A program made the position numbers and the translations under genes. The notes below the pieces were generated by a model. It searched no databases, was not told where the DNA came from, and saw only the letters and a list, made by a program, of their open reading frames with translations. From assembly GCA_025890175.1 (NCBI GenBank), contig JANPYM010000017.1, positions 294,659 through 358,658 on the forward strand: DNA of 64,000 bases. The letters run 5' to 3'. This DNA is from Ciborinia camelliae. Its lineage: Eukaryota; Ascomycota; Leotiomycetes; Helotiales; Sclerotiniaceae. Below, one piece after another: positions 43,162 to 55,148 of this stretch; within the stretch, counting starts at the first letter, position 1, and every line of letters begins with the position of its first letter.

Positions 43162-44584
43162 ATATAGATTATGGGGGTGATTAGATGGGGTTCTGGATAG
43201 GATGGAGAGTTAGATACCTACCTATTGATAGAAGTGCAGTTCGGTGCAGTACAGTACAGTACACTATTCGGTTCGTGCGTGGGATTAGGGATGCGGTTGT
43301 TAATAAGGTGTATTGTATATACATAGGTATCTACTTAAGAGTCCGTGGTGATTCATTAAACGTAATTGGTTAGAGAGAACAGAATTGGATAGAATAGAAT
43401 AGAGCGTGGTGTGGTGTGGTGTGGTGTTGGGCGTCGTGTCGGTATTGTGTATGTAGGCATGTATGTATATATCGTTATAGCTACGGGCTTGACGAATGTG
43501 GATAGAATATTAATATAGGTAGCATGGCATTGGATAGGATAGGATATGACATCAAATATATAGTATTGTATTGCACATACCTAGGTATTCACCGGGCACC
43601 TCACCTCACCTTACCTTATCTCATCTCAGCACATAATATATCGACGATATACTAACCTCTCTAACTTGAACCTTCCTCCTACTCTACTTTGCTTTCCTCT
43701 TCTTTCCTCTACTTTGCTTTACTTTTTTTTCTTCTCCTCTCCTCTCCTCTCCCTTAGTATAATATACCATACACATCACATCACATCACATCCGGTCACA
43801 TTACATCACATTACTATAAAAATAACACCAAAAATCTACCATTTATTATCTACTATCTACCATTTATCATCTACCATCTACCATTTACCATCTACTATTT
43901 ATCATCTATCATCTACTATCTACCATCTACCATTTACTATCTATTATCTATTATACACATTATATACCATACACATCACATACTATATATATTATATACC
44001 ATACACATCACATACTATATATATTATATACTATACACATCATATACCATACACATCATATACACATACCATACACATACCATACACATCACATCACATC
44101 ACATCACTATTCCTCTTCAATAAGGATCCTCTTCAATAAAGATCCTCTCCAAAAAATCAAGGTTACATAGACCATCAAAGACCGAGGATGATCACATGAC
44201 TACCTAGCTACACGGTAGGTACTTGACAAGGCTCAGACTTTTTCGATTCCTGAGAGCTAACTTATAAGTAAGCAAGTAAGTTTATATGGTATGTACCTAG
44301 GTATGGATGGATATTCATTACATGTAGAGGAGATGATTTGATTTGATTCATAAGCTACCTAGTAGGTATGTACGCTCGCAATTGTGTTACACATCTTGCC
44401 GCCTGTCCGTCTGTCCGTCTACAATATCTAATTCGTAAAATCGTCTTTGTTGTTCTTCATTCAAACTTCTATCTATTGCACAGCCCATCATCCATGTCAT
44501 GTATTTTGCCAATTCCAATTCATGTTCTCCGCATACTCCCTTGCCTTTCCTCCGACCCATACACTATTGATCACATCAACCCAT
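43162..44584. repeat. Low-complexity intergenic tract between GDE1 and ALT1
   Basis: Convergent spacer dominated by simple repeats: GTGTGGTGTGGT (about 43410-43430); CTTTCCTCT and CTCCTCTCCT (43680-43755); CACATCACATCA (43770-43815). ATCTACCATTTAT-type units follow (43838-43950), then repeats of TATATACCATACACATCACATAC (about 43955-44105). A long plus-strand ORF (43666-44139) is an artefact of these repeats. Confidence 0.8.
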
Positions 44585-46707
44585 CTATCTGAACTCTCCC
44601 ATGAATCCCTCGTGAAATTTCGAAATCCGGCCCACCCACTCCGTGCCCGGCGCCAAAAAGGTGGTCCTGAAATGCAATGTATTTTCCCTCTGTCCAAAGC
44701 CACTTCCCGGCACGACGCAGACTCCAGTCGCCTCCAACAACTTGTGACAATAATATTCATCCGCATCCATTCCTTCTTTCTTGGCGGCCTCTACTGCCTT
44801 CTTGGGTAAATGAATCGTTGGGAAGAGATACATACTGCCCTGGGGTTCCGGACACTCAACACCCTCCATTTGCGAGAAAGCTTCATAGAGAGCCGTAGCG
44901 CGTTTTTGGAGTCCAGAGAATATGTTATCATATTCTTTTCTATAGAGTTCGTAGGATGGTTCACCTTGCTTAGGAGGGTTGACCATGAGCTCGACGAGAC
45001 ATTGGCCGATTACTGGTGCGCATAAACTGATACTGACAAATTTATAAATCTGCTCCACGACATCGGGGTCGAAACCACAGAGCTCGAAATAACCACCTCG
45101 GTGTCCACATTCGCCAACCATGCCTTTGGATATACTGTGGAGAGAAGCGAGTTCGACATTATCATATGTCTTGGGGTTTTTGGATTGCAAATCGCGGAGG
45201 ATTTGCTTGAAGGAGTGGAATTTTCCTTTGAAGACGTTGGTTTGGTATACTTCGTCTGCCATTACTACCAACTTTTTCTCGGCAGCGAATTTGATTACTG
45301 CTTCGATATCTTGGGGAGGTAAACTTGCACCAGTTGGGTTACCGGGGTTGATGATGACAATTGCGCGGACATCGGTTCCTTCTTTAACGGCGGCGGCGTA
45401 GGAATCTTTAATAGCTTGGAGGTCGGTACCCCAGTTTCGGGCTTCGTCGAGGTAGTAGGGGACGCATTTGGCGTTGAGGACGGAGAGGGAGGCGGTGTAT
45501 AATGGGTATTGTGGGATGGGAACTAGAACACCGGTGTTGGGGCCGGCGCAGATGATGTGAAGGAGGGTGTTAACTCCAGCGGAGGCACCGCCGGAAAGGT
45601 AGATATCTTTTGGATCTGCGGGAAATCCATCTCGTCCTGGGGAAGAAAGTTAGTTATGCCAGTTGTATCGATATCAGGAAACTGTATAAAACATACTCTC
45701 AATAAATTTGGCCACACTCTCCTTAATGCCCGTCGCACCAGCACTAGCACTATAAGCACCTACACTCCCAACTTCCTTCAACAACCATCTCGCTCTCTCA
45801 ATAACATCCTTCTTATAACCCAAGGCATTCAACAACACATCTTCCTTCTCCAACAACGGTGGATATTCAATCAAACTTAAGACTTGTCTGAAGAATGTGA
45901 TAGGTTTCTGATCCAGTTGTTGCGGGTTTCCAATATTGGCACTTATGACTGTATCGAAAGGGAGATCTTTATCACCTTTTGCAAGCTTGGCTCTGTATTC
46001 TTCCGACTTAACTGCGAGAGCACCACGGACAGCATATTTGGCTTCTTTGACGTGAGGGTTGATGTTGTTGATGGTTAAACTGCGGAGAGAGGAAGTGGTA
46101 GACATGGCTCTGCTTTGGGGAAAGCGGGGGTTTAGAGAGTCTAAGACGATGAAGATGGTTAGAGTCCTAGTTTAGTTTTATGTACATTCACTTGTACAAT
46201 CTAGTTGTGAGACAAAAAATGAATTATTTGAAAAGAAGTAAATGAATGGCTGAGCAGGAAGGAACAGAAGGAAGAGAAACATGCATGATATAAAATCTAG
46301 ACATCTTGTGTAATACCGGTAGAGTGGCGTAGCAGATCAGAACAGCACATTTATCGCATGATCATAGGTAACCTGGAAGTCGGCATCGGTATTCGTATCC
46401 GCCCCAGATAAAATATCAAGGTACGGAATGGGGTACAGTACAGAATCCCGGAGTAAAGAAGGTAGGTACCATAATCAGAGCTTCCATATCAAGCCGATCT
46501 TCGGACTCATCCCTGAATCTTTTTTCTGACTCAAAAAGAAGAAGAAGAAAGTACTGCACTGCAATGAAGATATTCAAACGTACCGGCAGCAATTGATCTC
46601 AATCGACATGTAGCCAATCCATATTGTCGTTGTGATATACTAGTAGAGATGTATTGTCTACCGCATCTTCTGGCACCAGAACTCAATGAAGCATTGAGAG
46701 ACGCCAT
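44585..46707 (-). CDS. ALT1: Alanine aminotransferase with mitochondrial-type first exon
   Basis: PLP enzyme interconverting alanine/2-oxoglutarate and pyruvate/glutamate. Exons 46707-46584, 46140-45697 and 45636-44585 (introns 46141-46583, 443 bp; 45637-45696, 60 bp), 539 aa. The first exon encodes an Arg/Ser-rich presequence (CGRQYISTSISQRQYGLATC) and joins in frame (GCC-G/AC-TCT) upstream of a second ATG at 46105. Starting at 46105 gives a 486-aa presequence-less form. Family signatures: SANIGNPQQL, YSASAGATGIKESVAKFIERRDG, YLSGGASAGVNTLL, INPGNPTGASL, VVMADEVYQTNVF, SISKGMVGECGHRGGY (PLP lysine within SLHSISKG) and CVVPGSGFGQ. The unusually long first intron could hold an internal promoter for the cytosolic form (inference). 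Confidence 0.92.
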
Positions 46708-47453
46708 TGTCGAGAGAGTCTTGCTTGTAAAGGTAGATAGATAGGTACCTAGATAGAGAGAGATAGATATAGCCAATTAGGAAGCTAGAATTCCCAAGTA
46801 ATGAATGAGAGGTTAAAACGGCGTGATATTCTTTAGCTGATAGTAAAGATTGATACTACTATCATCGGAAGGAAGCGATAATGAAGGGGTGAGAGTGATT
46901 TCCTGTTCAGTTTTTAGAGGATAGAAATGAAAAGGCGGGATAAAAAAAATTGTCCAGATTCCTAGTTCCCAAGACACACCGATAAGAGTTCTTCTGTCTG
47001 ATAAAGTATGATATTGATCTACCCGTGCTCCACATTTGGTGCTTGTTGGGAATAATATGTAATAAATGTTGTGATAAGGCTACAGTATCGAGATTCGAAA
47101 GGGGGTTCTACCGGTCAAGTTTTGGGTCTAGAATTTTGATGTAGAGTACCTACTAGAGAAGAGCTATAAGTGCAAAATCACACTTACCTGACTCCAGACG
47201 ATGGAGAAAAATATCGGATTGGTTGATGCTATCCGAATTGCCAGTTTTGGCAGATTGTACATGTACCGGTATTGTTATGCAATCTAGAGACTTGGAAGAC
47301 GTTGAATTCCCGGTATGGTCATACATAGCAAGGGTTGAGAGGCTGAGAAGTTGAGATGATAAATGCAATTCTCAATATCGGGAGAGTAAAAATTTGAAGA
47401 AATCCCGCGAAATTTTATTGAATATGTATTTATCATTGGCAAACCGCCGCAAG
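46708..47453. other. Intergenic region upstream of ALT1
   Basis: About 750 bp, AT-rich, containing the likely ALT1 promoter. Repeated AGATAG words near 46733-46770. No supported gene. Confidence 0.5.
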
Positions 47454-48072
47454 TCATCTATTTTCGGCCCAGATCCTATATATCAATGTTTCTTCCATCC
47501 CCAAACCCATGCCCTCCATGCAAAACTAGATAAAAAAATGTTATCCTCCCGTAGTCGCGATGATGCTTCAGAATCCCAATGCTAACCTTATGATTTTTCG
47601 CCTCCAAGCTCGCACAAACCCCCAACTTGTTGAACATCAACACCCTCAACCCAGACAATTTTAAAAACCTCCTCATATCCTCCGGATCCGCCCTTTCAGA
47701 AGCTTCATATTCCCATTGCATCAACATTAACTTTTCACGTTTCTCCATAAAACTTATCCATGTTTGAGAATTAATCGAAGAACTAGTGCAATGGAATGCG
47801 ATGAAAGATACGAAGACGTTTTTGTTAGGAAAGGAAAAAGAAGATCCGCCTTCATTGGATATTGTTTCTGCCCAGGCGCCGTCGAAGCGGTCGAATGGAG
47901 AGACAGAGGGGTGGTAGATCACAGGGAAGTACCATGAAATCTTCTTGATAATGTTTCGTACCTCTGATAAACGAAAGATCTGCGCAGTATTGGTATTGTG
48001 ATCAAGATACCTGGATGCTAGCAAATCTGATTTTGGCAATGGTGAATTTGTTAAATGCGGATTTGTGGCCAA
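47454..48072 (-). CDS. Hypothetical protein, 5' end unresolved
   Basis: Two supported exon segments: about 48072-47587 and 47525-47454 (intron 47526-47586, 61 bp, GTTAGC..CTAG), together about 185 codons. They end HKFCMEGMGLGMEETLIYRIWAENR. The reading is protein-like (FRLSEVRNIIKKISWYFPVIYHP, FMEKREKLMLMQWEYEASERADPEDMRRFLKLSGLRVLMFNKLG), but I know no family. There is no in-frame ATG before codon 109, and a TAG sits directly upstream at 48073-48075. The true start must therefore come from an upstream exon, possibly overlapping the ABD1 3' end. One candidate is an ATG at 48106 reading MSASASIRSKLVGHKSAF in another frame, which looks like a mitochondrial presequence. The stop of ABD1 lies 6 bp upstream. 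Confidence 0.55.
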
Positions 48073-48077
48073 CTAGC

Positions 48078-49562
48078 TTAGACCTTATAGAAGCAGAAGC
48101 CGACATAGAAGCTAGCAGCTTCCATTTCTTCATCGCTGACGAGAAGCTTTCCATGCCCTCGTTCCCTGACATTCATTCGCTCACTAAGAGGACCCAAGAC
48201 ATCATCATCCTTTTCGGTTTCCCAGATCTGGTTGAATGGTTTTTGATACTGTAATTCGAGGTTGTAATCTTCAGCGATCGCACGGAAAGCCTCCCATGGA
48301 ACGACATATTCTGGAACTTCTTCAACGGCCTCGTGGAGAAAAAAGTTGTACTTCCAGCCGAAAGGTGGTTTAAAAACACCGTCCGCAGGAGTTTTTCCAG
48401 GGAATCGAACCTGGTAGACTTCATTACCCCAATGAGCTGTATCTTCGGCTTCGCCCTCCTCGATTTCTCCATCCTCGGCGTTGTCCTCAGCTTTCTCCTC
48501 AACCTTCTCACCCTCGCCATTTTCTTTGGCTTTTGCCTTTTCAGCAACTCCAGCATTGAATTTCTCGATTTTATCCGATATGACGTGTGAGTTAGGAATA
48601 CATCCAATTAGCCTGCCACCTTTCTTCAGTGCGCCCGAGACATTCTTCAACATAGTTCTAGCCTTTGCCTCGTTCTCAAATGCATAATGTAAGCAAAACA
48701 TCATGCTAACCACATCAAATCCACCACCACCAAATCTTCCGGGTCCTCCGGAACTATCAAAGCCAACATCTCGAATAATGGGAATCCTTTCAATTGATTC
48801 ACCGAAACAATCCTGCGTGAAGAATTCTCCATGGAAGATTTGAGCCGGTTGTCTGTTGTATCCACCTCGGCCTCTACCACCTCGTCCTCCACCACGACTT
48901 TTCATTTCGCGATATCGTTCTTTGGCTTGATCAATCGAAATATCCGCAGGATCCAATCCAACATATAAATCCACTTTCTGCGGTGCTTGCTGCCATTTTC
49001 CTAGATCCCCACCTTTACCACAACCAATATCAAGAACTAAGAGACCCTTTTCTTGACTTGGATCTGGTCCTTCCGCAAATTGATATTCTCCACGGGATCC
49101 ACGTTCTTGTGCTCCTGGAGTATAATCTTCATTTGGTGAGAATTTCTGAATGATCGTACTTTTGACCCAATTGTTAAAGCTTCTCAAGCCCTTAATCTTA
49201 CTATCCGTCTTGCGCCATTCTCTGCCTCGTTGCGGAACTGCGTTATAATGCTCTCTGACCGCATTGTGAATTCCTTGAGCAGCAGCGACAGCTGCTACCT
49301 CCTTTTCTCGTTCAATTTGTTTTTGTCGGATCGCTTCACGCTCGGAATCGCCAATCCGTGCTCGTTGACCAGGACGTTTTTGTTTTCGAACTGGTGAAGG
49401 TGATCTGCGACTCTTGTAGACATCAGAAGGGGATGGTGATCTTGCGACACGTTTTGCGCCTTTTGTAGGTGAGCTTGATCTTTTGCGTTTCTTTGCGGCT
49501 TCAAGCTTTGTAGCATTGAAAGGCTGAGGTTGCTCCTCGGGGCCACTATCATCACCAGCCAT
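48078..49562 (-). CDS. ABD1: mRNA cap guanine-N7 methyltransferase
   Basis: Methylates the GpppN cap in the nucleus using S-adenosylmethionine. Single exon, 494 aa, start MAGDDSGPEEQ at 49562. Seen: a basic Ser/Arg-rich N-terminus (KKRKRSSSPTKGAKRVARS) of the kind that contacts RNA polymerase II or RNA. The catalytic domain follows with FNNWVKSTIIQKFSP, SAM motif VLDIGCGKGGDLGKWQQA, YVGLDPADISIDQAKERY, FDVVSMMFCLHYAFE and GGRLIGCIPNSHVI. The C-terminus has FGWKYNFFLHEAVEEVPEY and FNQIWETEKDDDVLGPLSERM. Two low-complexity insertions are present: a Gly/Arg run (SRGGGRGGRGRGGYNRQ) just after the SAM-binding half, and an acidic Glu/Lys run (residues about 345-380). Confidence 0.95.
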   Translation of the reverse strand: MAGDDSGPEEQPQPFNATKLEAAKKRKRSSSPTKGAKRVARSPSPSDVYKSRRSPSPVRKQKRPGQRARIGDSEREAIRQKQIEREKEVAAVAAAQGIHNAVREHYNAVPQRGREWRKTDSKIKGLRSFNNWVKSTIIQKFSPNEDYTPGAQERGSRGEYQFAEGPDPSQEKGLLVLDIGCGKGGDLGKWQQAPQKVDLYVGLDPADISIDQAKERYREMKSRGGGRGGRGRGGYNRQPAQIFHGEFFTQDCFGESIERIPIIRDVGFDSSGGPGRFGGGGFDVVSMMFCLHYAFENEAKARTMLKNVSGALKKGGRLIGCIPNSHVISDKIEKFNAGVAEKAKAKENGEGEKVEEKAEDNAEDGEIEEGEAEDTAHWGNEVYQVRFPGKTPADGVFKPPFGWKYNFFLHEAVEEVPEYVVPWEAFRAIAEDYNLELQYQKPFNQIWETEKDDDVLGPLSERMNVRERGHGKLLVSDEEMEAASFYVGFCFYKV

Positions 49563-49993
49563 CTTGAATAGCAACTTTGAAAGGGTTTAGGGTTATATTA
49601 AATTTGTGAAAGAGGTTTTGAATTGTATGCGACTGCAATAAATTGATTTATTCTTGTGTTTGAATTCGTGTTAAAATTTGTGTCTTGTGAAAGGAAGAAA
49701 AGAGGTTCGAGAACAAAGGCGGGTTGCAGGTAAGGTTGAACTTTAGTACACTTTAGGTGTGGTGGTGAGCCCTGAAAATGACGGCGCTCAAAATTTAGCC
49801 TCGCCGGCCTCGCGTCACACTAGTGCCTGGAATTCGGAAAGTAGCTAAGAGCTTCATATAGGTAGGTATCCATGATACAAATCGCATGTCAACAACCAAA
49901 TCTTCCACTTCTCACAAAACAAATAATAACCACAGACTCAATTTCTCCCTTCATACCCTTTCTTAATCTTATACCATAAATACATTTGCCAAG
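49563..49993. promoter_or_regulatory. Bidirectional promoter region ABD1 / RPN7
   Basis: 431 bp between divergent starts, with AT-rich DNA at 49590-49690 and a pyrimidine-rich leader (49900-49970) before RPN7. No proteasome-associated control element was recognised. Confidence 0.55.
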
Positions 49994-51613
49994 ATGGGTT
50001 CGGATCCTCAATACGCAAAGTATCCTCTCCTACCAATCGCCCAGCATATCTTCACCATTACAAACCCATCCGCCCCAAAAGCTATCCAACAGACATCTTT
50101 GAAAAGTCTCCAAGATGCAATTCTCGAACATAAGATGGCGCCACTGTACAGATACCTGGCACATCCACAAGAAGGTATTCTGAACGATGCTGGAGTTACC
50201 TCATCAAGTACGACGAGCAATGTTGGTAGAAAGCCATCTGCGGCTGGTTTGGTGGCAAGCAAAAACTCAATACCAAAGGTCGACTTACCGTGGGACGAAG
50301 CTTTATACCAAAAATTAACAAAGGAGAATGATGAGGAGTTGGAGGGGTTCAAGAAGGAAGAGGAAGAGGCGGCGGAAAAGGCTGGTGAGACTGAAGTACA
50401 AGCTGCGAGAGGGAAGCGGGCAGAATTCTGGGCTCGAGTTGGAGACAAGGTTTGCAAATCTATGATATCATTTGTATAAATACCAATTTAACAATTTACT
50501 AGGACAGAGCAATCACTGCGTACGAGGAAGTGTTCGAGAAGACTGGTGTTTTGGGAACCAAAATTGATCTTGTCCTCGCAATCATTCGCATGGGATTGTT
50601 TTACGGCGACAAGGCATTAGTCAAGAAGCACGTTGACCGCGCAAAGGCACTGGTAGAGAGTGGTGGAGACTGGGATCGTCGAAACAGATTAAAGGCATAC
50701 ACTGGACTCTATCTCTTGACCGTCCGATCCTATAACATCGCAGCACCACTCCTCCTAGACAGTCTCTCCACTTTCACCAGCTACGAACTCTGTTCATACT
50801 CATCTCTCGTTGTATATTCTGTTCTTGCAGGTTCCGTCTCACTCAAACGTGTGGACTTCAAGTCTAAAGTCGTCGATGCCCCAGAAATCAAAGCCATTCT
50901 CGGAGATGGTGAAGATAAACTCCTAGCATTATCAGGAGCCATCTCCGCTGGTCCTGGTGCTGATGAAGATATGCAGGATGTCACATCCGCAACTCCATCT
51001 GCTGCGAAAACTGCAGTAAACCTCACCACTCTTGGCACCGGCTCCGATGCCCCAGAAGCGGAAGCCGCACTTGATTTCTCCCCTCTAGCTCAACTGGTTG
51101 GAAGTTTATACACCGGTAGCTACCGCTCATTTTTCGGTGCTCTCGCCGCTGTCGAAGTCAACTTCCTTACTCAAGATCGATATCTCTATGAGCACCGTGG
51201 GTGGTTCGTTAGAGAAATGCGTTTGAGAGCTTACCAGCAATTGCTCCAGAGCTACCGGGTTGTAGGTCTTGAGAGTATGGCAAATGATTTCGGCGTTTCA
51301 GTCGATTTCCTTGATCGGTATGTTCTTTTCTCATCTTATCTTCCCTTCCTCATCCCTAGCATTGTCCTTTGCGCACACGAAATGAACATGATGATCTAAC
51401 ATTGCAACCCACAGCGATTTGGCAAAATTCATCGCCGCAGACCGCATCCCATGCACCATTGACCGTGTCACCGGCAAAGGTATCATCGAAACCAACAGGC
51501 CTGATGATAAAAACAAGCAATATAACGATGTTGTCAAGCAAGGTGATCAGTTGATTACCAAGTTGCAGAAATATGGACAGGCGGTTAGATTAAGGGGGAG
51601 TGAGAGAGCTTAG
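49994..51613 (+). CDS. RPN7: 26S proteasome regulatory subunit Rpn7
   Basis: PCI-domain subunit of the 19S lid. Exons 49994-50449, 50503-51317 and 51415-51613 (introns 53 and 97 bp), 489 aa. Seen: N-terminal YAKYPLLPIAQHIFTITN, then a TPR-like helical section (RAITAYEEVFEKTGVLGTKIDLVLAIIRMGLFYGD, RLKAYTGLYLLTVRSYNIAAPLLLDSLSTF). The PCI module follows ([66 protein letters not shown]), with a final coiled segment (GDQLITKLQKYGQAVRLRG). Junctions are AAG/GAC and CG/C-GAT. A fungal-type Ala/Thr/Asp insert (about residues 305-345) interrupts the helical part. Length is slightly above yeast Rpn7 (429 aa) because of that insert and the N-terminal acidic linker. Confidence 0.95.
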
Positions 51614-52377
51614 TATGTGTTTGGGGGTGAAGGGAGAAAATGGAGATAGGGAGAAAAGGGCCAGGAAGAGAGATACCAGAACTAAGATGAGCTTGCATGC
51701 ATGCATACATACCTACATTTTTTTTAGATTACGATAATCATACTATGGCATGGAACGAACGAATGAATGAATGAGGTTGTGTGCGCACATGGCTGTTATA
51801 AGTATCTTAACATTTCTTCTTCAGCCATTCCGCAACTTGGCTTGAAAATAGGTATCTATCTATATTCTCGAAGCCCAAATTTGCCGACTATTAGACAGAC
51901 CATCGCATCTGATCTCAATCCAATTTGATCTCTCGGCGCAGGATATGGATATCATCGTATTCACAAATAATCGCGCTTCGAGTTCTGTTGTATAGATAGA
52001 TATCATATCGGTTTGATTTCGATGTTTGAAATGACGAGAATACGTGGATAAGTGGGATTGCGCTGGGTATCATTCATTTAATCGCAAGCTTGCTAACTCT
52101 GATTTACAACCTATCCCCTGCATTGTATCATATCGATTCTTTCCTTTCCTTTCCTTTCCTTCACCTATAGCCGGTTCTTCCTTCGCCTAAAGCCGGTTCA
52201 CCCTCTGCAAGAAAATACCATATACCATATCTACCAGGGCTTCACGTGTGACCAAACAGATTCAAGCCATCTTAAAAAGTCGTAGGTTCCAGAGCAGAGG
52301 GACATCCATAACGCTAACGAGATTTGAGATGATTGTTGAACCCCTTTCCCTGTCTTCAGGATCCTCTCGCACCTCCC
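51614..52377. other. Intergenic region, convergent RPN7 / GEM1
   Basis: Spacer between convergent genes with GCATGCATGCATACAT words (51693-51710), a T run (51719-51725), a GAACGAACGAATGAATGAATG run (51752-51775) and TTTCCTTTCCTTTCC (52140-52160). AGCCGGTTC words are repeated at 52170 and 52190. No gene supported. Confidence 0.55.
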
Positions 52378-54327
52378 CTATCCAACATACCAGGTTCTCT
52401 TCCAAATCATTCCAGCAGCGACCATTGCACAAGCCGTCGCTCCAACCGCAATCCAAACCCCCGTTCTGTCTGGCGCCTCTTCCTCGCTCTTTGGAAACGC
52501 TGTTGCCGGGTTCGTAGCCGCTTCCGCCAAGGTAACAAAAAGTTCACTAATACTATGCCAGGTGACACTCACATGCAGTGGCGCATTCATATTCATGAGC
52601 TGTGCATATTCATCTGGTTGTTTTTCGCATCTTTGTGTCGTCTTATCGAGATCGGCCTTGAGAGCTGTACAGATTGAGGGGAGGGACGAGAGTGCGGGGT
52701 ATTTTTTATGCAATGTGATAATATGACTAAAAGAATCGGGATCGGAGGAATCATAGGCATAGCAGAGGAGATCGCATGCATCGAGCTTGGCTTGATTTTC
52801 GAGAATGGCGGGTTCTAATTCGCCGAGTTCTTGGAGTATTAGATAGCATTGTTTGCCACCGGGAAGCTCGACGCTATTAACTGCGACGCGAGGCTTTATA
52901 GTGGGACGGTAGAGGGGGTCGAATGGCCGGTTAAGAAAGGCATCGAGGATGGAGGATTTGCCTGAAGAGGAGGAACCGAGGACGTAGCAGAGGACTACGT
53001 TGCGTTCGGTACGGACGGGACGGCGGCGTCGTTTGCGGGGTTTGGTTATTTTGAGGGCAGTGGTTGTAGATGGTTTGCCGGGTGTGGGTTCGAAACCAAG
53101 GTAGGCTGTGTATGAGAGTGTGGTTGCGGGACTGACGAACGTTGTCATGGACCATTGCGCGAGCCAGCCTTGGAGAGTTATGTGACCAGCTTCATTGCGA
53201 ACTGTGGAAGCTGGAAAATTCGATTCCAGCCAGTATGATGGTAGTCCAGGAGTGGGTGCAAATAGCGCATTAAGCTCGTTATCATTTAACCCTCCATCAT
53301 TATCTTTATCGAACAATAGAAAGAGATCAACGAAGAATCGATAGCCAGCAGGACTGAGTTCTGCAGAAGCAAATTCGGGAATGTCAAGTTTGGGATGGAG
53401 GAAACTATCCTTCAAGCTCAGACTATCGGTGTAGTGATATTTCCGTAGAATTATCCATATAGTCTCATGTCTACCCTTTTCCGCAAATATCTTGTTAAGA
53501 TGAATAAAGCCCTTCTTATCAATCCCCATCTCCATATTTGAACTCGGGGAAGCTCTACCAATCGAGATCTTTATATTTTCGAGATCAGTTGGAGCCAATG
53601 GCTTTTCAAAACACTTGGCTTGAAAGTCTTGCATTTCTTGGTCATTCAAATATCCATCCTGATCTTTATCATTCAAATAGAATATTCTATTCAGAGCCGC
53701 AACACAGGCAGGCTTCAGAATACCCTCCTTCGAATCGAAAAGAGGCGCAATTGGATGCGTTACAGCCTTTTGACATAGGAAGAAAACCTCATTGACATTG
53801 TGATGTTCCCTAGCACTCGTTCGTATGCAAGAATCTATTTCCTTAAATTCTGCCATCACTGGTAACATTTCATCCTCCACCACCTGTGCTGTATTTCCGT
53901 TTGTTGTCGAGTCCGATTTATTGGCGCATAGGACTACTGGTACATTCACACCCAATGAGCGGAAGTATGGCATCCAGAATAGAGCCACCCGTTCATAGCT
54001 GTAATGATCGGAGTATACCAGCAGTATAACATTTGATTTCCTTATCTCTTTTCGTAATGTATTTCGCTCCTGGGGTTCTGCAGAGGTATCGACAATCGTT
54101 GTGGTGACATTTTCTGGGGTCCCAATACTTGGAGGTATGGTAATTTGAGGTAGAACAGACTGGATTTTATTCGTAACAAATACATCTTTAACCAGCGATG
54201 TAATGAGACTCGACTTTCCAGTCCCATCGTCTCCGCAGACGCATATACGTACTGTTATATGCATGGTCAGTATAGACTGAGGAATGAAGAAAGCTTCTAG
54301 AAGAAAGGCATAACTGACCTGTAGCCA
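52378..54327 (-). CDS. GEM1: Mitochondrial Rho GTPase (Gem1/Miro)
   Basis: Tail-anchored outer-membrane GTPase controlling mitochondrial shape, ER contacts and inheritance. Exon 1 is only 10 nt (54327-54318, ATG GCT ACA G); exon 2 is 54251-52378 (intron 54252-54317, 66 bp). Joined start: [18 protein letters not shown], 627 aa. Order of domains: GTPase 1 with P loop [20 protein letters not shown] switch II and CANKSD; EF hands [12 protein letters not shown] and [12 protein letters not shown]; GTPase 2 with [19 protein letters not shown]. The tail anchor is [18 protein letters not shown], followed by KRTWYVG. Without the mini-exon the reading would begin MHITV, less like the family. The DTSA in place of DxxG is usual for Miro. 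Confidence 0.95.
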   Translation of the reverse strand, partial: WLQVSYAFLLEAFFIPQSILTMHITVRICVCGDDGTGKSSLITSLVKDVFVTNKIQSVLPQITIPPSIGTPENVTTTIVDTSAEPQERNTLRKEIRKSNVILLVYSDHYSYERVALFWMPYFRSLGVNVPVVLCANKSDSTTNGNTAQVVEDEMLPVMAEFKEIDSCIRTSAREHHNVNEVFFLCQKAVTHPIAPLFDSKEGILKPACVAALNRIFYLNDKDQDGYLNDQEMQDFQAKCFEKPLAPTDLENIKISIGRASPSSNMEMGIDKKGFIHLNKIFAEKGRHETIWIILRKYHYTDSLSLKDSFLHPKLDIPEFASAELSPAGYRFFVDLFLLFDKDNDGGLNDNELNALFAPTPGLPSYWLESNFPASTVRNEAGHITLQGWLAQWSMTTFVSPATTLSYTAYLGFEPTPGKPSTTTALKITKPRKRRRRPVRTERNVVLCYVLGSSSSGKSSILDAFLNRPFDPLYRPTIKPRVAVNSVELPGGKQCYLILQELGELEPAILENQAKLDACDLLCYAYDSSDPDSFSHIITLHKKYPALSSLPSICTALKADLDKTTQRCEKQPDEYAQLMNMNAPLHVSVTWHSISELFVTLAEAATNPATAFPKSEEEAPDRTGVWIAVGATACAMVAAGMIWKRTWYVG

Positions 54328-55148
54328 TATCTGTAGCCTTGTGTGACGAGGCTATTATACTTTCATGCTTGTTTGAAAAGTTGATGATACTTGGTACAAT
54401 ACATGTAAAGATGTAGAGATGGGACTTGAGAGTGCTTGAGTTCCTCTACTCCTAGAACGAAGCTTCTATATCAACTGTTGATGTCGGATTGACGTGTACT
54501 TGTATGATTGTAAAAAGAATATTCGGGCAATCAGATCCGAAGGGGTTGTAACTTCTGTCACTCTGACAATCAGTGCCACTTCTGTCCTAGGCGATTGAAC
54601 CTTTCTCCACGTTTAATAAAATATTTATTATAGGCTATAGCGACGTTGATATGCTCCGTGCCATGCTTGATGATATACTGTAGGTCAGTCCTCTATGATA
54701 ACCTTGGAATTTCATTTCAAATCCTTACATCATTCTACAGCTTTTGATACCTGAGATTGAATTGAACTTTTCCTATTGTACATACCTTATCTACCGTACA
54801 CATTCATCCCATCTTTTGTACAACCAACCATTCACATTCACATTCACATACACCTACCTCCAGCTACCTGTATACTAGGTAATCATTTCAATCATATCAT
54901 AGGGAGAGATCTTCAGGGCTAAAAATACAAGCAAGCATCTTACCCCACACTTTTCGTTCCTGCAGCCCCCAATAATAGCTTCATACATATTGTTGTTGTT
55001 GTTGTTGTCGTTGTTCACAAGGAAACTCGACTTTAGATACCTTCATTTTCTCACATTACTTCACATTTCGTCATTATACCTAGTCTTTAGCCTTGGGTTC
55101 ATTTGAGTCCGGATCTGTAGTACCCGCACACAAAATACTATAGCCATC
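54328..55148. promoter_or_regulatory. Bidirectional promoter region GEM1 / CreC
   Basis: 821 bp between divergent starts. Contains a CATTCACATTCACATTCACAT run (54828-54850) and a TTGTTGTTGTTGTTGTCGTTG run (54990-55015). I looked for CreA-type SYGGRG sites and saw none that I would call. Confidence 0.5.

Noticed and set aside
43666..44139. 157-aa ORF between GDE1 and ALT1
   Set aside because: Encoded entirely by TATAC/CATCAC simple repeats.
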